64,000 nucleotides of DNA from Pseudomonas sp. MTM4 (GCF_019355055.1 NZ_CP048411.1:3499501-3563500); one strand, 5' to 3'; shown: positions 31,481 through 43,300, numbered from the stretch's first letter. Translations and numbers: made by a program. Notes: a model not told the origin generated them from the sequence alone.

Positions 31481-34400
31481 TTAACTGCTAGAAGATTGGT
31501 CGAGGGTATCCAGCGTTAGCGGCAGGCTGGGGGCATTGGCGGTGCGGACGCGCAGCAAGGCGACTTCGGCCATGGGTTTGCCCTGCTGAGCAAGCAGGGT
31601 CAGGCTTTCAAAACGTTTGGTCTGTACCTCGTTGCTGCCTGCCAGCGGCGGGTAACGCAGCTCGATGGCCAGGCCGTGCTGGGCATTGGACTCCTGAGGG
31701 TAGATCTCCAGCCCCAGCAGCAGCGGCTCGTGCAGTTTACTGAGTAGTTTGAATTGGTAGAGCAGCGGCTCGGTCCAGGGTTCCCAATCGTTACGCTGGT
31801 GGTTACTGAGCCAGTAGGCGGCCAGGCTGATGCCACTGTCATCCAGCTCGGCGGTGATAACGCCGGGCACCTGCAGGATAAACAGCCCCCCGGCCTTGTC
31901 AGGTTGTAACGCCGCCTTTGGCGCAGCGGTGATGGTAGCCAGGCGCAGGTGCTCGGCTGCCAATGGGCGCTGGGCATCGCGTAGGCCCCAGGGGCCTTGT
32001 TGCAGCCAGTCGTCGAGTTGGCTCAGGTTACTGCGGTTGTAAATCCATTCGCCGCCCAGTTGCAAGCCGGTCAGGGCCAAACCAATCAGGTTGGCCCGCG
32101 CGGCGATGCTGACCAGGCGGCCTCCCGCGACAGCCCAGGCCGCCGCGCGGGCTTGCTGGGTATCCTTGAGCACACCAATCACAATGCCACTCGAACGAAT
32201 CAAGGCCCAAGTGTTAATACCCACTTGCCCGGCATCGCCTACGCTTGTCATCCCGGCACCCGCCAGCATGCCCGCATCGCCACGGCGTAGTCCTTCGTTA
32301 AATTTGTCGATACTGCCTTTCAAGCTGATGGATGCGGCAAGTACGCTAGATAAATACGCAGGTATACCAAAGCTGGCGGTAAGCTTGCCCAACCGTGCAG
32401 CCATGGTGATCTTGCCGGGGACACTGGCGTAGTTATTCACTGCTACCGAAAGGCCGGTGACAGCTATGCCCTGCGCGGCTGCAAACACTCCAGCAGCCAT
32501 TGAAAAGATAGCGTTTGTTAACGCTAGCCACTCTGCCCCACTCCATTCTGACCTTCTGTTTAGCTCAGCACTCACCACCACAAAGTTACGTATCTGCCAA
32601 ACCGCCACGGCCGAAGCAAATATATCCGCCCCGGCCGAGCGAAATACCGCGTCGCCCAAGCCCTTAAATGGCCGTTTGAGGCGGAAGTCTTCCGCCATAC
32701 GCTGAAACTCGGCAACCTGAGTGCTGTTAAGGCCCTTGATCTTGACCCCGGCTTTGCTCGGCCCTTCGCCCACCGGGCTGAGGGCGCTGGCCACGCGGCT
32801 TTCTAACGGCAGCAGGCTTGCTTGCAGGGCTTTGCGCTCTGCCAGCAGGCTGCGGTGGCTACCTTGGGGCAGCCGGCCCCGGCGCTCAAAGGCGAGGGTT
32901 TGTCTGATCTGATGTTTCAGCGCGGTAAGCGTGCTACGCAGCTCGGCCAGCTTACGGGTATCGGTTTCAAACGCCTGAATCTGGCTGGCCGACGCGAACT
33001 CCAGGGTGATGCCACCTTGGCCGAAGGCCCGCAGTACATCCAGCCATGCTGCCCCTGGCAGGGCACGCAGCACTTTGCCGGGGTCCAGCGGGGCTGCGTT
33101 GCGCAGCCCTTGCATCGCCCCGTCCATGGCCGCGGCCAGTCTCAGTTGTTTGGCCGGCTCGTAGGCGGTATTACGCAACTGATTGAGGGTAATGCCCGTT
33201 TCGCTGAGGTGGAAAACACTCGGCAATTGTTGCTGGACCAAGCCAGTGAACTGGACGCTAAGCTCATGTGCGCCGCTGTAGTCATTGCCAGCCATAGCCG
33301 TATCACGCATGCCTTTGATCATGCTGGAGAGCTTGGTCTGCATATCAATCTGGTCGATATGACTCAGGGTGTAAAAGCCCGGCAAGCTCAGTTGCGGGTA
33401 TTTATCCAGCAGCGCTGCCAAGGCATCGGTGGCTTTGTCAGTACGGCAGATATCTTTCAGGCAGGCGTATTCAGTGGCGAGCGCTAGCTCTATCTGCGCG
33501 CTCGACTGTGGGTCGAAGTACCAGGCCGCGCGATGGAAGCGTTCTGCCGCAACCATGGCAATGCGGTCTTCGCTGATCAGGTCAAGTCGCTCGTTCCAGC
33601 GCTTGAGCTGGGCGCGCTGCTGTTTGAGAAACGCCTCCATACCGGGGCGATCAGTCAGGTCGCTTATGCCTTGCTGCCCCCACTTTGCGCCTTCCAGGGC
33701 ATCTTCGGTATTCTCATCGAGGCTCTCGATAAAGTCCTCGTACTTCGCATAGAGGGACGCGCCGAGGCTCTGGCGCATGCGCATACGTGAGGCACTGATG
33801 GCGCCACTGTGCGTACCAGGGCCATGCCATTGGGCCTGATGCTTGACGTTGATGTAGTCACTGATGCTCTGACGCTGAGCCGGACCGGTTTCCTCTTCAA
33901 GCTTGGCGAAGCGCGGATCCTGCTTAGCTGCGCTGAGCATGTGTTGCCCATTCAGGCGGTACAGCGACTCGATGTAGCAGCCAATCACATACTTCTTCTG
34001 GATTGTTTCGGCATAGCTCCAGTCGATGATCCAGCCGGCAGCCAGATCTTGGTGGCTGGCCAGGTCACGCAGCACACCAATGTCGTCACGCACCACCAGG
34101 TAGAGGTGATCATTTTCGTACTGAGGGTTCAGGCTTTTCTTCAGCATGCCTAGCTGGGTTGGCTGGTACAGCGAAGGTTGCTCCCACGCGTAATCCTTTA
34201 CTTCTTCAGGCTGCACATCTTGACCTGCGCTTGTTGTGGCGGGCTTTTCCGCCACTTCGGCCAGCCATTTGTTGGCTTGGTGAGTGGTCAAAAGGTCGGC
34301 GGCACCTTTCTCACAATCAACCCGGCTGAGATCAATGGCCTGCATAAAGTAATGGCGCTCTTTGGGGCTCTTGAGCACCTGAGCGCATTTTGCGGCAGTC

Positions 34401-34798
34401 CACTGCACTTCGGAGTAGGCCACATGCAGCGGTTCATTACGGAAGAAAATCAGCTGGGCTTCGCCGACGCTCGTTTCTCGTTTGTCGGCAGTGACCTCGG
34501 CCTTGTTCCACAGCAGTTGGGTAATCACGCCCTTGGCAATGCGGTACTCATGCAGAATGGCTTTAGACTGCTTGCCGACGGTGACATACAACCAGCCATC
34601 GCGGATCAGTCGAATACCCAGTGGCCGCGATTTGAGCTCGTAAGGCAGGCTGAGCTGAGGTGAGGGATCGAGCCGTTCGACCAGACCGTAACGCAGGGGC
34701 AGTAGCTGCACCTTGTTTTTCATTAGTGGGCAAGCACCAATTGCACTCTTGGCGTCATTTTTGGCCTTGTCGGCGTGATTGGGGTTCTTGTTGGTCAC
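31481..34798 (-). CDS. T6SS effector of the VasX / BTH_I2691 type
   Basis: 1105 aa. The N-terminal region (about residues 20-190) reads like the VasX N-terminal domain: CPLMKNKVQLLPLRYGLVE and SRPLGIRLIRDGWLYV. A long helical middle follows. Residues about 715-915 hold several hydrophobic, small-residue-rich segments (FASAVAVWQIRNFVVVSAEL; AGVFAAAQGIAVTGLSVAV; LIGLALTGLQLGGEWIYN), as in colicin-like pore formers. No signal peptide, so delivery is by the VgrG spike. Its ATG overlaps the adaptor's TGA. Likely a membrane-permeabilising toxin for bacterial or host cells; activity inferred from family and hydrophobic core. Confidence 0.82.
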   Translation of the reverse strand: MTNKNPNHADKAKNDAKSAIGACPLMKNKVQLLPLRYGLVERLDPSPQLSLPYELKSRPLGIRLIRDGWLYVTVGKQSKAILHEYRIAKGVITQLLWNKAEVTADKRETSVGEAQLIFFRNEPLHVAYSEVQWTAAKCAQVLKSPKERHYFMQAIDLSRVDCEKGAADLLTTHQANKWLAEVAEKPATTSAGQDVQPEEVKDYAWEQPSLYQPTQLGMLKKSLNPQYENDHLYLVVRDDIGVLRDLASHQDLAAGWIIDWSYAETIQKKYVIGCYIESLYRLNGQHMLSAAKQDPRFAKLEEETGPAQRQSISDYINVKHQAQWHGPGTHSGAISASRMRMRQSLGASLYAKYEDFIESLDENTEDALEGAKWGQQGISDLTDRPGMEAFLKQQRAQLKRWNERLDLISEDRIAMVAAERFHRAAWYFDPQSSAQIELALATEYACLKDICRTDKATDALAALLDKYPQLSLPGFYTLSHIDQIDMQTKLSSMIKGMRDTAMAGNDYSGAHELSVQFTGLVQQQLPSVFHLSETGITLNQLRNTAYEPAKQLRLAAAMDGAMQGLRNAAPLDPGKVLRALPGAAWLDVLRAFGQGGITLEFASASQIQAFETDTRKLAELRSTLTALKHQIRQTLAFERRGRLPQGSHRSLLAERKALQASLLPLESRVASALSPVGEGPSKAGVKIKGLNSTQVAEFQRMAEDFRLKRPFKGLGDAVFRSAGADIFASAVAVWQIRNFVVVSAELNRRSEWSGAEWLALTNAIFSMAAGVFAAAQGIAVTGLSVAVNNYASVPGKITMAARLGKLTASFGIPAYLSSVLAASISLKGSIDKFNEGLRRGDAGMLAGAGMTSVGDAGQVGINTWALIRSSGIVIGVLKDTQQARAAAWAVAGGRLVSIAARANLIGLALTGLQLGGEWIYNRSNLSQLDDWLQQGPWGLRDAQRPLAAEHLRLATITAAPKAALQPDKAGGLFILQVPGVITAELDDSGISLAAYWLSNHQRNDWEPWTEPLLYQFKLLSKLHEPLLLGLEIYPQESNAQHGLAIELRYPPLAGSNEVQTKRFESLTLLAQQGKPMAEVALLRVRTANAPSLPLTLDTLDQSSSS

Positions 34799-35688
34799 AG
34801 GGAAGTCCTTTCCACTGGCCGGGCGTGGGCATAGGCCAGATCCGCAGCCTGTTCGATGCGCTGGGAAGGCGTTAGTGGCGAGGCCTGGCCCAGCAGCTCG
34901 GCGATATCTGTATGGGTCTGCAGAGCGTCTCCGCCGAGCAAGCCGAAAATATTGGCATAGAGGGTTATCTCGTGTTCGCTTTGGAAGCCTTGGGCATAGG
35001 CCCGCTCAGCCAGCTCACGTAGGTATTGCCAACGCTCAGGCGGGCTCAATGCAGACTGGTAATTCGGAAAATAATCGCGCAGGTGTTCGTCAAGCCGGAT
35101 GAGGACGCCGCGAAAACCCACTTCTCCGAGCATCTCCAGTTGGAATTCTGATAGTTGGTAGGGGCGATCATGGGGGGTAGCGACTTTCGTCGATCCGGGG
35201 CATTGATGCTGATACCAGCAAGCTTGGATTCGGTCGGCGGCAACTAGTCGCCCGATCGGGCCGAATAGCGTTGCGTCATTGTCCCGCACAGACTGCCCGA
35301 ATAACGCATGAACGACCGCGGGATCGGCCAGGCGCAGCAGCATATCTTCGCCCTGCGCGTGACGAACTCTGACCAGCCAGCGCAAGTGGCTTAGCACCTC
35401 ATCCCGGCTCGCGTGACTGAATAGTAGATAACCCCATTCGTCATGACTGTTTTCAACAAAAGCGACAAGTGCCGGGTCCTGCTGCCCACTCAGACGAACC
35501 AGACTGGGGGATATATCGGCCAGCTCGGCCCACGGTGTGTCCAAGTACAACACGTCGAAGTCAGGCGAATCGGACCATTGATAAAGGCGTTGCGCCAAGT
35601 TATCGACGCTGACGCCGTCCAGTAGCAGATATGCGGGGACGTCCCAGGGCAACTCTACTGGCAGGTGGCGCAGATCGTTAGCCGGCAT
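34795..35688 (-). CDS. DUF4123 adaptor/chaperone for T6SS effector loading
   Basis: 297 aa. The N-terminal DUF4123 domain is recognisable at about residues 15-145 (AYLLLDGVSVDNLAQRLYQW, then FVENSHDEWGYLLFSHASRDEVLSHLRWL and DPAVVHALFG). DUF4123 proteins (Tap/TEC) attach a cognate effector to the VgrG C-terminus and are encoded between the two. Here it overlaps the end of vgrG by 11 bases and the start of the effector gene by 4, which links it to both. The C-terminal half is specific and probably recognises this effector. Cytoplasmic. Confidence 0.88.
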   Translation of the reverse strand: MPANDLRHLPVELPWDVPAYLLLDGVSVDNLAQRLYQWSDSPDFDVLYLDTPWAELADISPSLVRLSGQQDPALVAFVENSHDEWGYLLFSHASRDEVLSHLRWLVRVRHAQGEDMLLRLADPAVVHALFGQSVRDNDATLFGPIGRLVAADRIQACWYQHQCPGSTKVATPHDRPYQLSEFQLEMLGEVGFRGVLIRLDEHLRDYFPNYQSALSPPERWQYLRELAERAYAQGFQSEHEITLYANIFGLLGGDALQTHTDIAELLGQASPLTPSQRIEQAADLAYAHARPVERTSL

Positions 35689-37801
35689 CTGCGGCCTCCA
35701 GCTTTGCTGCTTCGCAGATGACGCAGAGCGGTTGCTTGCGTTGCAGCGCCTGCTTCTGCGCCTGAATCAACAACTGCCCCGCTCTATCCGCATCCGCCGC
35801 CTTTACCTTGCCCGGCAGCACCGGCGCCGCACCCGTGCCTTTCCCCGGACTCCCGCCCGAGTTCATTCTGATCAAAGGCCCAACCATCGTGATGCCGCTC
35901 GCATCGAGTTTGATAAAGCTGCCGGCGGCTTTGAAGGTGAGTTCGCTGCCGGCTTCGAGAACGACTTTCAGGCCGCTGGAAAGATGAATTTCCTGACCCG
36001 CCTCGACGAACTGCCCGGTGCCGATTTTCACGTGCTGGTTGTTACCGGCAGTCAGGTGGTCGTTGGCTTTTACTTCGCTGCGGCGGTCGCCGTGGGTGGT
36101 GCGGTGTTCTTCGGCCTTGAATTCGCTGTGGCTATTGGCCTCGACGGTGTCGTGGCGTTCGTGGCCGACGCGGATATTCTGGTCGTGCCTGATGTTCTGG
36201 TCCCAGTCGCGCTGGGCGTGGATGTAGATTTGCTCCTGTCCCTTGCGATCCTCGATGCGCAGTTCGTTGTATCCGTCGCCACCTGGCGAGCTGAGGGTTT
36301 TGAACAGGCTGCGGGTCTTGTTCGCCGGTAGGACGTAGGGAACGGCGTTTTCCTTGTGGTACAGGCAGCCGGTGATCAGCGGCTGGTCGGGGTCGCCTTC
36401 GAGAAAGGTGACCAGCACTTCCATGCCGACGCGGGGGATGGCAATGCCGCCGTAGCGGTCGCCGGCCCAGCTGCTGGATACGCGCAGCCAGCGGCTCGTC
36501 TTGTCGTTGGCCTGGCCCTCGCGATCCCAGTGAAACTGGACCTTTACGCGCCCGTAATCGTCGCAGTGGATTTCTTCGCCGGCAGGGCCGGTGACGACTG
36601 CGCTCTGGCTGCCGAGAATGCGGGACTTGGGATGCTTGAGCTCCGGGCGGAAGGGGAAAGCCCAAGGCGTGGCGGTGAAGTGGTTGCGGTAGCCTTGGGT
36701 GAAGGCGCCTGCTCCGAAACATTGGGCAATACTCCCTAGCCCCTCACCCCAGCCCTCTCCCCCAAGGGGATAGGGGGTTGGTGCGTGCGGGCGTGATGCG
36801 TCGGTAACTGACTCCTCCAGTACCTGCGGTTGCTTGCCCTCATGAAGTACTTCGGTGATCAGCCACAGCTGATTCCAGTCACTACGTGGGTGCTCGCTCA
36901 GCGAGAGGAAGTGACCGCTGACCATCAGCGGCTGATCGCTTTCGCCTTCGGCCAGTTCGAAGTCGTGACGGTGCCGTTCCAAGGCTCGCTGGGACAGCAG
37001 CTTGCCGCGCTCGCGATTGGCGAAGCGGCCGGGATAGTCGTAATCCTCCAGGTCCGGCTGGGCGTCGCTTCGAACGCCGGCTTCCAGCGTGAGGCGGGGC
37101 TTCTCGAAGTCGTAATCGCGGCGGGTGACGCGGCCGGTGCGGGTCTCGATGCGTACACCGAAGCGCTTGACGACTGGCGCGTCGGCAACCAGCCCGCTGT
37201 CCTGCTGGTAAGCGACTGGTGCAAGTTTGGGGAACACCGTCTGGTCATCGCCGAATACCAGCATGTGGCCGGCTTCGCTGTGCCGGAAGTGGTAGTGAAT
37301 GCCTTCTTCCTCACACAGACGCTGGATGAAATGCAGGTCGGTTTCGTCGTACTGAACGCAGTAGTCACGCTCAGGGTAAATCACTGGGCCAAGGTCGAAG
37401 CGGTGACCGTCGCCGGCGAGAATGCCGTGCTCTTCCAGCACCAGAGCGATGATCTGCGGGACCGACAGATGCTGAAAGATGCGCTGGTTGGTCCGGTGCG
37501 CCAGATAGGCGAGCTTCGGAACGATGACCAACCGATAGCGAGTCAGGCGTTTGCCGGATTCGCCCCGTGCGGCTCGGTGGAGCAGGCCGTGAATACCGGC
37601 GCCATCCGCTGTGAATGCCAGAAACGCGGATTTCTGCAACAGGCTTTCCAGATCCAGGTCGGGACGCTCGCTGACCAGCTCCAGGTCGAAGCGATAGGGG
37701 CGGCTGATGGCTTCGCTGCCACGGAATTCGAGAACCTGAAGGTCATGTTCGATGCCTTCGATGTGCAGGGAAAAATGAGTCTGGTTGGCGGGGGCGAACA
37801 T
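35678..37801 (-). CDS. vgrG: Type VI secretion tip protein VgrG (TssI)
   Basis: 707 aa from MFAPANQTHF; AGGAGG lies 7 bases before this ATG, so a longer reading from 37867 is rejected. The gp27-like part (about residues 1-330), the gp5 OB-fold (CDDYGRVKVQFHWDREGQ) with GIAIPRVGMEVLVTFLEGDP, and the DUF2345 beta-helix needle (SGLKVVLEAGSELTFKAAG) are complete. The short tail carries a Cys pair (CVIC). Residues 343-356 (PYPLGGEGWGEGLG) are an insertion not usual for the family and come from a DNA repeat. It forms the puncturing tip and carries the effector through the DUF4123 adaptor. Confidence 0.95.
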   Translation of the reverse strand: MFAPANQTHFSLHIEGIEHDLQVLEFRGSEAISRPYRFDLELVSERPDLDLESLLQKSAFLAFTADGAGIHGLLHRAARGESGKRLTRYRLVIVPKLAYLAHRTNQRIFQHLSVPQIIALVLEEHGILAGDGHRFDLGPVIYPERDYCVQYDETDLHFIQRLCEEEGIHYHFRHSEAGHMLVFGDDQTVFPKLAPVAYQQDSGLVADAPVVKRFGVRIETRTGRVTRRDYDFEKPRLTLEAGVRSDAQPDLEDYDYPGRFANRERGKLLSQRALERHRHDFELAEGESDQPLMVSGHFLSLSEHPRSDWNQLWLITEVLHEGKQPQVLEESVTDASRPHAPTPYPLGGEGWGEGLGSIAQCFGAGAFTQGYRNHFTATPWAFPFRPELKHPKSRILGSQSAVVTGPAGEEIHCDDYGRVKVQFHWDREGQANDKTSRWLRVSSSWAGDRYGGIAIPRVGMEVLVTFLEGDPDQPLITGCLYHKENAVPYVLPANKTRSLFKTLSSPGGDGYNELRIEDRKGQEQIYIHAQRDWDQNIRHDQNIRVGHERHDTVEANSHSEFKAEEHRTTHGDRRSEVKANDHLTAGNNQHVKIGTGQFVEAGQEIHLSSGLKVVLEAGSELTFKAAGSFIKLDASGITMVGPLIRMNSGGSPGKGTGAAPVLPGKVKAADADRAGQLLIQAQKQALQRKQPLCVICEAAKLEAADAG
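36734..36777. repeat. Intergenic-type GC-rich dyad repeat inside the vgrG frame
   Basis: The plus strand reads CCCTAGCCCCTCACCCCAGC, then CCTCTCCCCCAAGGGGATAG and GGGG. The outer arms are CCCTA (36734-36738) and TAGGG (36771-36775), and the inner arms are CCCC and GGGG around AA. It looks like the CCCTCACCCC-AGCCCTCTCCC element scattered between genes of many proteobacteria, usually translated as LGEGWGEG when it enters a frame. Here it reads GEGWGEG in vgrG without a stop. Confidence 0.7.
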
Positions 37802-37939
37802 CCGTGTTCCTCCTGGATCCGTCCATGGGTGTGCGCCAGGGCGCATGCGGGGGACTTGATGTACCACGCGTCGGCGGCGTTGCGGTGCGCTGAGTCGCGC
37901 ATTGCGACGCCGCGGTCCGATTTTCCGCTACTGTTTCGC

Positions 37940-37976
37940 AAAAAGGCTTCAGCCGGGGTGCGCCCGACCGAAGCCT
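37940..37976 (-). terminator. Intrinsic terminator between hcp and vgrG
   Basis: AGGCTTC (37944-37950) pairs with GAAGCCT (37970-37976), with further GC pairing inside. On the minus strand it ends in five T (37944-37940). It lies 18 bases past the hcp stop, so most hcp transcripts should end here and vgrG gets read-through or its own promoter. That would give the usual excess of Hcp over VgrG. Confidence 0.8.
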
Positions 37977-37993
37977 GTCTTGCCGCGATTGCC

Positions 37994-38512
37994 TTAACCG
38001 GCGATCGGGGTGCGCCAGTCATCGGAGCCGGAAGTGCCGGAGACTTCGTGGGTCCAGACGATTTTGCGGTAGGTGAAGTACACGTCTTCCAGATGGGTGA
38101 AATGGGACATGTTCGGGTCTTGGCAGTTGGGCATGCGCGACTGCACGTCGACGATCACCGCGTCTTCCAGTTCGATGGTGTAGTAATGCTCTTGGGTACC
38201 GGTGGCGGACGTGCGGTACCACTCCAGCCGGCACTTATTCAGACGCTCGCCTGAGGTCAGGGCGTTGAAGATCAGTGGCGACGATTTGTCGAACACCTTG
38301 GTGATCATCAGCGGCTTATGCACGCGCTGGCCGGTGGGTTGACCGGACTGCGGATCGCGCGGAATGATGACTTGGTGCTGAAAGGCCTGCACCAGAATCT
38401 GGTCTTCGTGTCCTTCCTGGAAAATGTTGCCGACCGAGTCCTCGGTGAAAGTGCCTGCGGTGATCAGGCCTTGCTTGGTGCCTTCGAGGGACAGATACGC
38501 GGGTGTTGGCAT
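37994..38512 (-). CDS. hcp: Type VI secretion tube protein Hcp (TssD)
   Basis: 172 aa, full length, starting MPTPAYLSLEGTKQGLITAG, with AAGGAGAG before the ATG. Hcp blocks are clear: the IPRDPQSGQPTGQRVHKPL loop, ITKVFDKSSPLIFNALTSGE, CRLEWYRT and EDAVIVDVQSRMPN. Hcp hexamers stack into the inner tube of the T6SS. This is an orphan hcp-vgrG copy: no sheath, baseplate or ClpV gene is in the window. A terminator follows and a sigma-54-like promoter precedes. Confidence 0.96.
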   Translation of the reverse strand: MPTPAYLSLEGTKQGLITAGTFTEDSVGNIFQEGHEDQILVQAFQHQVIIPRDPQSGQPTGQRVHKPLMITKVFDKSSPLIFNALTSGERLNKCRLEWYRTSATGTQEHYYTIELEDAVIVDVQSRMPNCQDPNMSHFTHLEDVYFTYRKIVWTHEVSGTSGSDDWRTPIAG

Positions 38513-38559
38513 GAACGCTCTCCTTGCCTTGTTGAATGCCGGAATGGCAATCAGAGAGA

Positions 38560-38575
38560 TACAAGGTGCATGCCA
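38560..38575 (-). promoter_or_regulatory. Candidate sigma-54 promoter for hcp
   Basis: On the minus strand the sequence TGGCATGCACCTTGTA matches the -24/-12 pattern TGGCACG-N4-TTGCA with one mismatch in each half. It ends 47 bases before the hcp ATG, which leaves a leader of about 35-40 bases. The flank is AT-rich (38577-38600). Several T6SS hcp operons are RpoN-dependent. Weak point: the -12 GC is GT here. Confidence 0.45.
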
Positions 38576-38792
38576 GTTATGGAAAATAATTAAATATCAA
38601 AGAGTTACGGTATCTCCATGAATGCGCACGGTCTGATCTGCGGGACGGCTCACATTAAGTTGAGCAACTTCCTGCCGACGCTGTGCAAGGTTTGGCACAG
38701 ATGCGCGCCAGCCCAGCGTTTACGGGCCGCGCAGCTGCGGGGATTAGGGGGGCGAGCGAAACGCTGCGCAGCATATTGCGCAACGCCATGGT

Positions 38793-40337
<1,545 letters not shown>

Positions 40338-43300
40338 TCAGGGCTGACCGCTGACAGGTGTGTCGATGAGATTTTCGTCCATATCGACCCGCCGGATTTC
40401 CAGCGCTGGCGGCGGGTTCTTCAGGTGTACATCCAGCTGCCGGAAGGCGATGACGATTCCGCGCGCGCGGAATTCCTGGTCGAGCCAACGGTTTATTTCG
40501 TCGATTACCGGGTTGCGGTCGGCGAGGTCGCGTACGTGCAGGCGCAGCTCATGCTCCAGCCGGCTCTCGCCGAAGTTGAGGAAGAACACCTGCGGCTCGG
40601 GCTCCTTGAGTACGCGAGGATTTTCTCGGGCCGCCTGGAACAACAGGCTGCGAACCACTTCCAGATCGGACCCGAACTGCACGCCGATGCGAATGGTGAC
40701 CCGGGTAACGGTGTCGTTGAGCGACCAGTTGACCAACTGGTCGGTCACGAAGGTCTTGTTCGGGACGATGATTTCCTTGTTGTCGAAATCGGTGATGGTC
40801 GTTGCCCGAATGCGGATGCGGCTGACGGTCCCGGACAGGTTGCCGATGGTCACCACGTCGCCGATGCGGACCGGCTTTTCGAACAGAATGATCAGGCCCG
40901 AAACGAAGTTGGCGAAGATCTCCTGCAGGCCGAAACCCAGCCCCACCGACAAGGCAGCGACCAGCCATTGCAGCTTGTCCCAGCTCACGCCTAGCGTCGA
41001 AAGCGTCGTGACGATGCCGATGCCGACCAACGTGTATGAAAGCAAGGTGCCGGTGGCATAGGCGCTGCCCTGCGCGAGGCGCATTCGGGACAGCACCAGG
41101 ACCTCGAGAAGCCCTGGCAGATTTCGCGCTAGCGCGAAAGTTATGACCACCGTGGCCAGTGCGCCGATTAGATTGTTGAGCGTGATGGCCGAGGTAGTGG
41201 CGGTCTCACCGCTGCCGCTGGTGAATTCATACAGGGTGACGTTATCGAGATACGACACCACGCTGATAAGGTCGGCCCAGACCCAGTACAGCACGACGAA
41301 GAACAGGCCGAACATGGCCAGCCGGGTCAGGCGCAGGGATTGTTGGTTGACCTGGTCGATCGCCAGACCGGGCTCGGCGGCGTCTTCGTGGGGCGTGGTC
41401 GTTTCATCGGGATTCGCTTCTCGCCTGGCGACCGCGCGCTTGTATGCCAGGCGCCGCGCAGCCACCGTAAGGCCACGGATCAGCGCTGCCTCGATAACGA
41501 CCCAGGCCAGCAGGAGATAGAGCGTGTCGATCAGCCGGCCGGTCAATTTCAACGCGGTGTAGTAGTACCCCAGGCCCACCACCACGACCAGCGCCAGTGG
41601 CAGCATGCTGAACAGCAGACCAATGAAGCGTCGAACCGGCGGTGCGTTCTGGCTCGATGGCCCTTTGAGCAGCAGGCGTGTCAGTCTCCAGCTCATCAGT
41701 GCGTAGCAGGTGATGACGACTACGATGCCGATCACATCATCCACCAGGCTTCCCGGCTGATGCTCGGCGATCGCCACGACCGCCACCAGCGCCATGACCA
41801 CCAGCCCCAACCGGCGGATTTCGTTGCGCAGGAAGGCTACCTGCGGCTGGAACCAACCGAAGTGCGTTTCGGCAACACGGTTGGGCGAGAGCATGCGATA
41901 GGCGCTGTAGAACACGAGCCAGGCCTGCGCCATCTGATAGAAAGCGGCGCCGAGGCTGATGTTCTGACCGCGCCCGTCCATCTGTAGCAAATACCCACAC
42001 AGCGCCAGAAACAGTGCACCGGGCAGCGCCAATAGAAGGTTCAGCATCAGCGCCAGCGGTGTATGCAACTGACTGTCGTTGCGGAAATGGCCGATGTCCG
42101 CACTGAGCGAGTCGAGCTTGGCGTTTATGGCATTGCGGCGCCACAGCAGCGCGCCGATCACCAGCAGCAGTGGCACGAAGAACAGTGGCCGCTCCACCAG
42201 CCCGGCGCCGAGCGCGTCGAACGCGGACCCCCAGGGCATCGCGCGCAACTGGCGGTCGAGCAGGGTCGGTATGTTCTTGAACCAGTCCAGATCCAGCGGC
42301 TTATTGCTCGGGATCCAGAACATCTGCTCGTCCAGCGTTTCGCTCAGCGCCTGGGCCTTGGTTTGAAGCTGACGCTGATTCAGCTGCAGTGTGATCGACT
42401 CACTCAGCAGCGCATTGAGCACGTGGTTGAGTCGATCGAGCAGCTCGCCACGGGTGCGCACGAGCTCCAGCAGCGCGCTGCGCAGCTCCGGCGTTACCTC
42501 GTCGGGAGGCTGGCTGGCGAGCTGTTGTTCGACATACGCCTCGACGTTACCGCTGAGCTCGCGACGCTGATTCAGCTCGAATTGATAAAGGCGGATATCG
42601 GCGATTTCATCCGCCAGGTTCTTGTTCAGGCTCAGCTGTGGCAGCGCCTGCTTTTGCTGGTAGAGAACCTTCGACAGCAACAGGCTGCCTTCGAGCACGG
42701 CGATCTGCTCTTCCAGCGCCTGATCGGCCTGATTGAGCGTATCGAGCTGCTGGCGAGTCTGCAGATTTTCCTGGGTCAGGTCGTTGAGGCGCTCGGTGGC
42801 GCGTAGCAGATAACCAGAAAGTTTGCGGTTCTCCGCGCTCTCGGCCGGTAACAGTTTGTCCGAGCCGGCTTTCTCGGCCTTTAGCGAGAATTCGGCGACG
42901 GTCTGCTCCGATTCCTCACGGCGTTTGTTGTTGATCGCCGTCTGCAGCGCCATGGTTTCCTGTTCGGCGCGCGCGATGCGCTCGGACAGCAGGTCGCGGC
43001 GAGCAATGCCCAAGTCCTGCAGCAGGCTGTTACTGGCCAGCTCGTTGCGACGTAATTCGATCTGCGCACTGAGCGCCGATTTCTCTGCGTTGAGCAGCTC
43101 GCGACGCTCGTCGGACAGGGGTTTGCCGCTCTCACGGCCCGTCTTGAGGAGGTTGTTGATTTCGTCGATGCGCGTCTGAAATTTGCTGATATCGGCCTGG
43201 GCACGCTCCGGACGAGTCTGCGCGCTGATGATCATGCTATTGGCCGACGTCAGGGCCGTTTGCCAGGCCGAGAGTTCGTCGACGCGTTCGCTCAGTCGCT

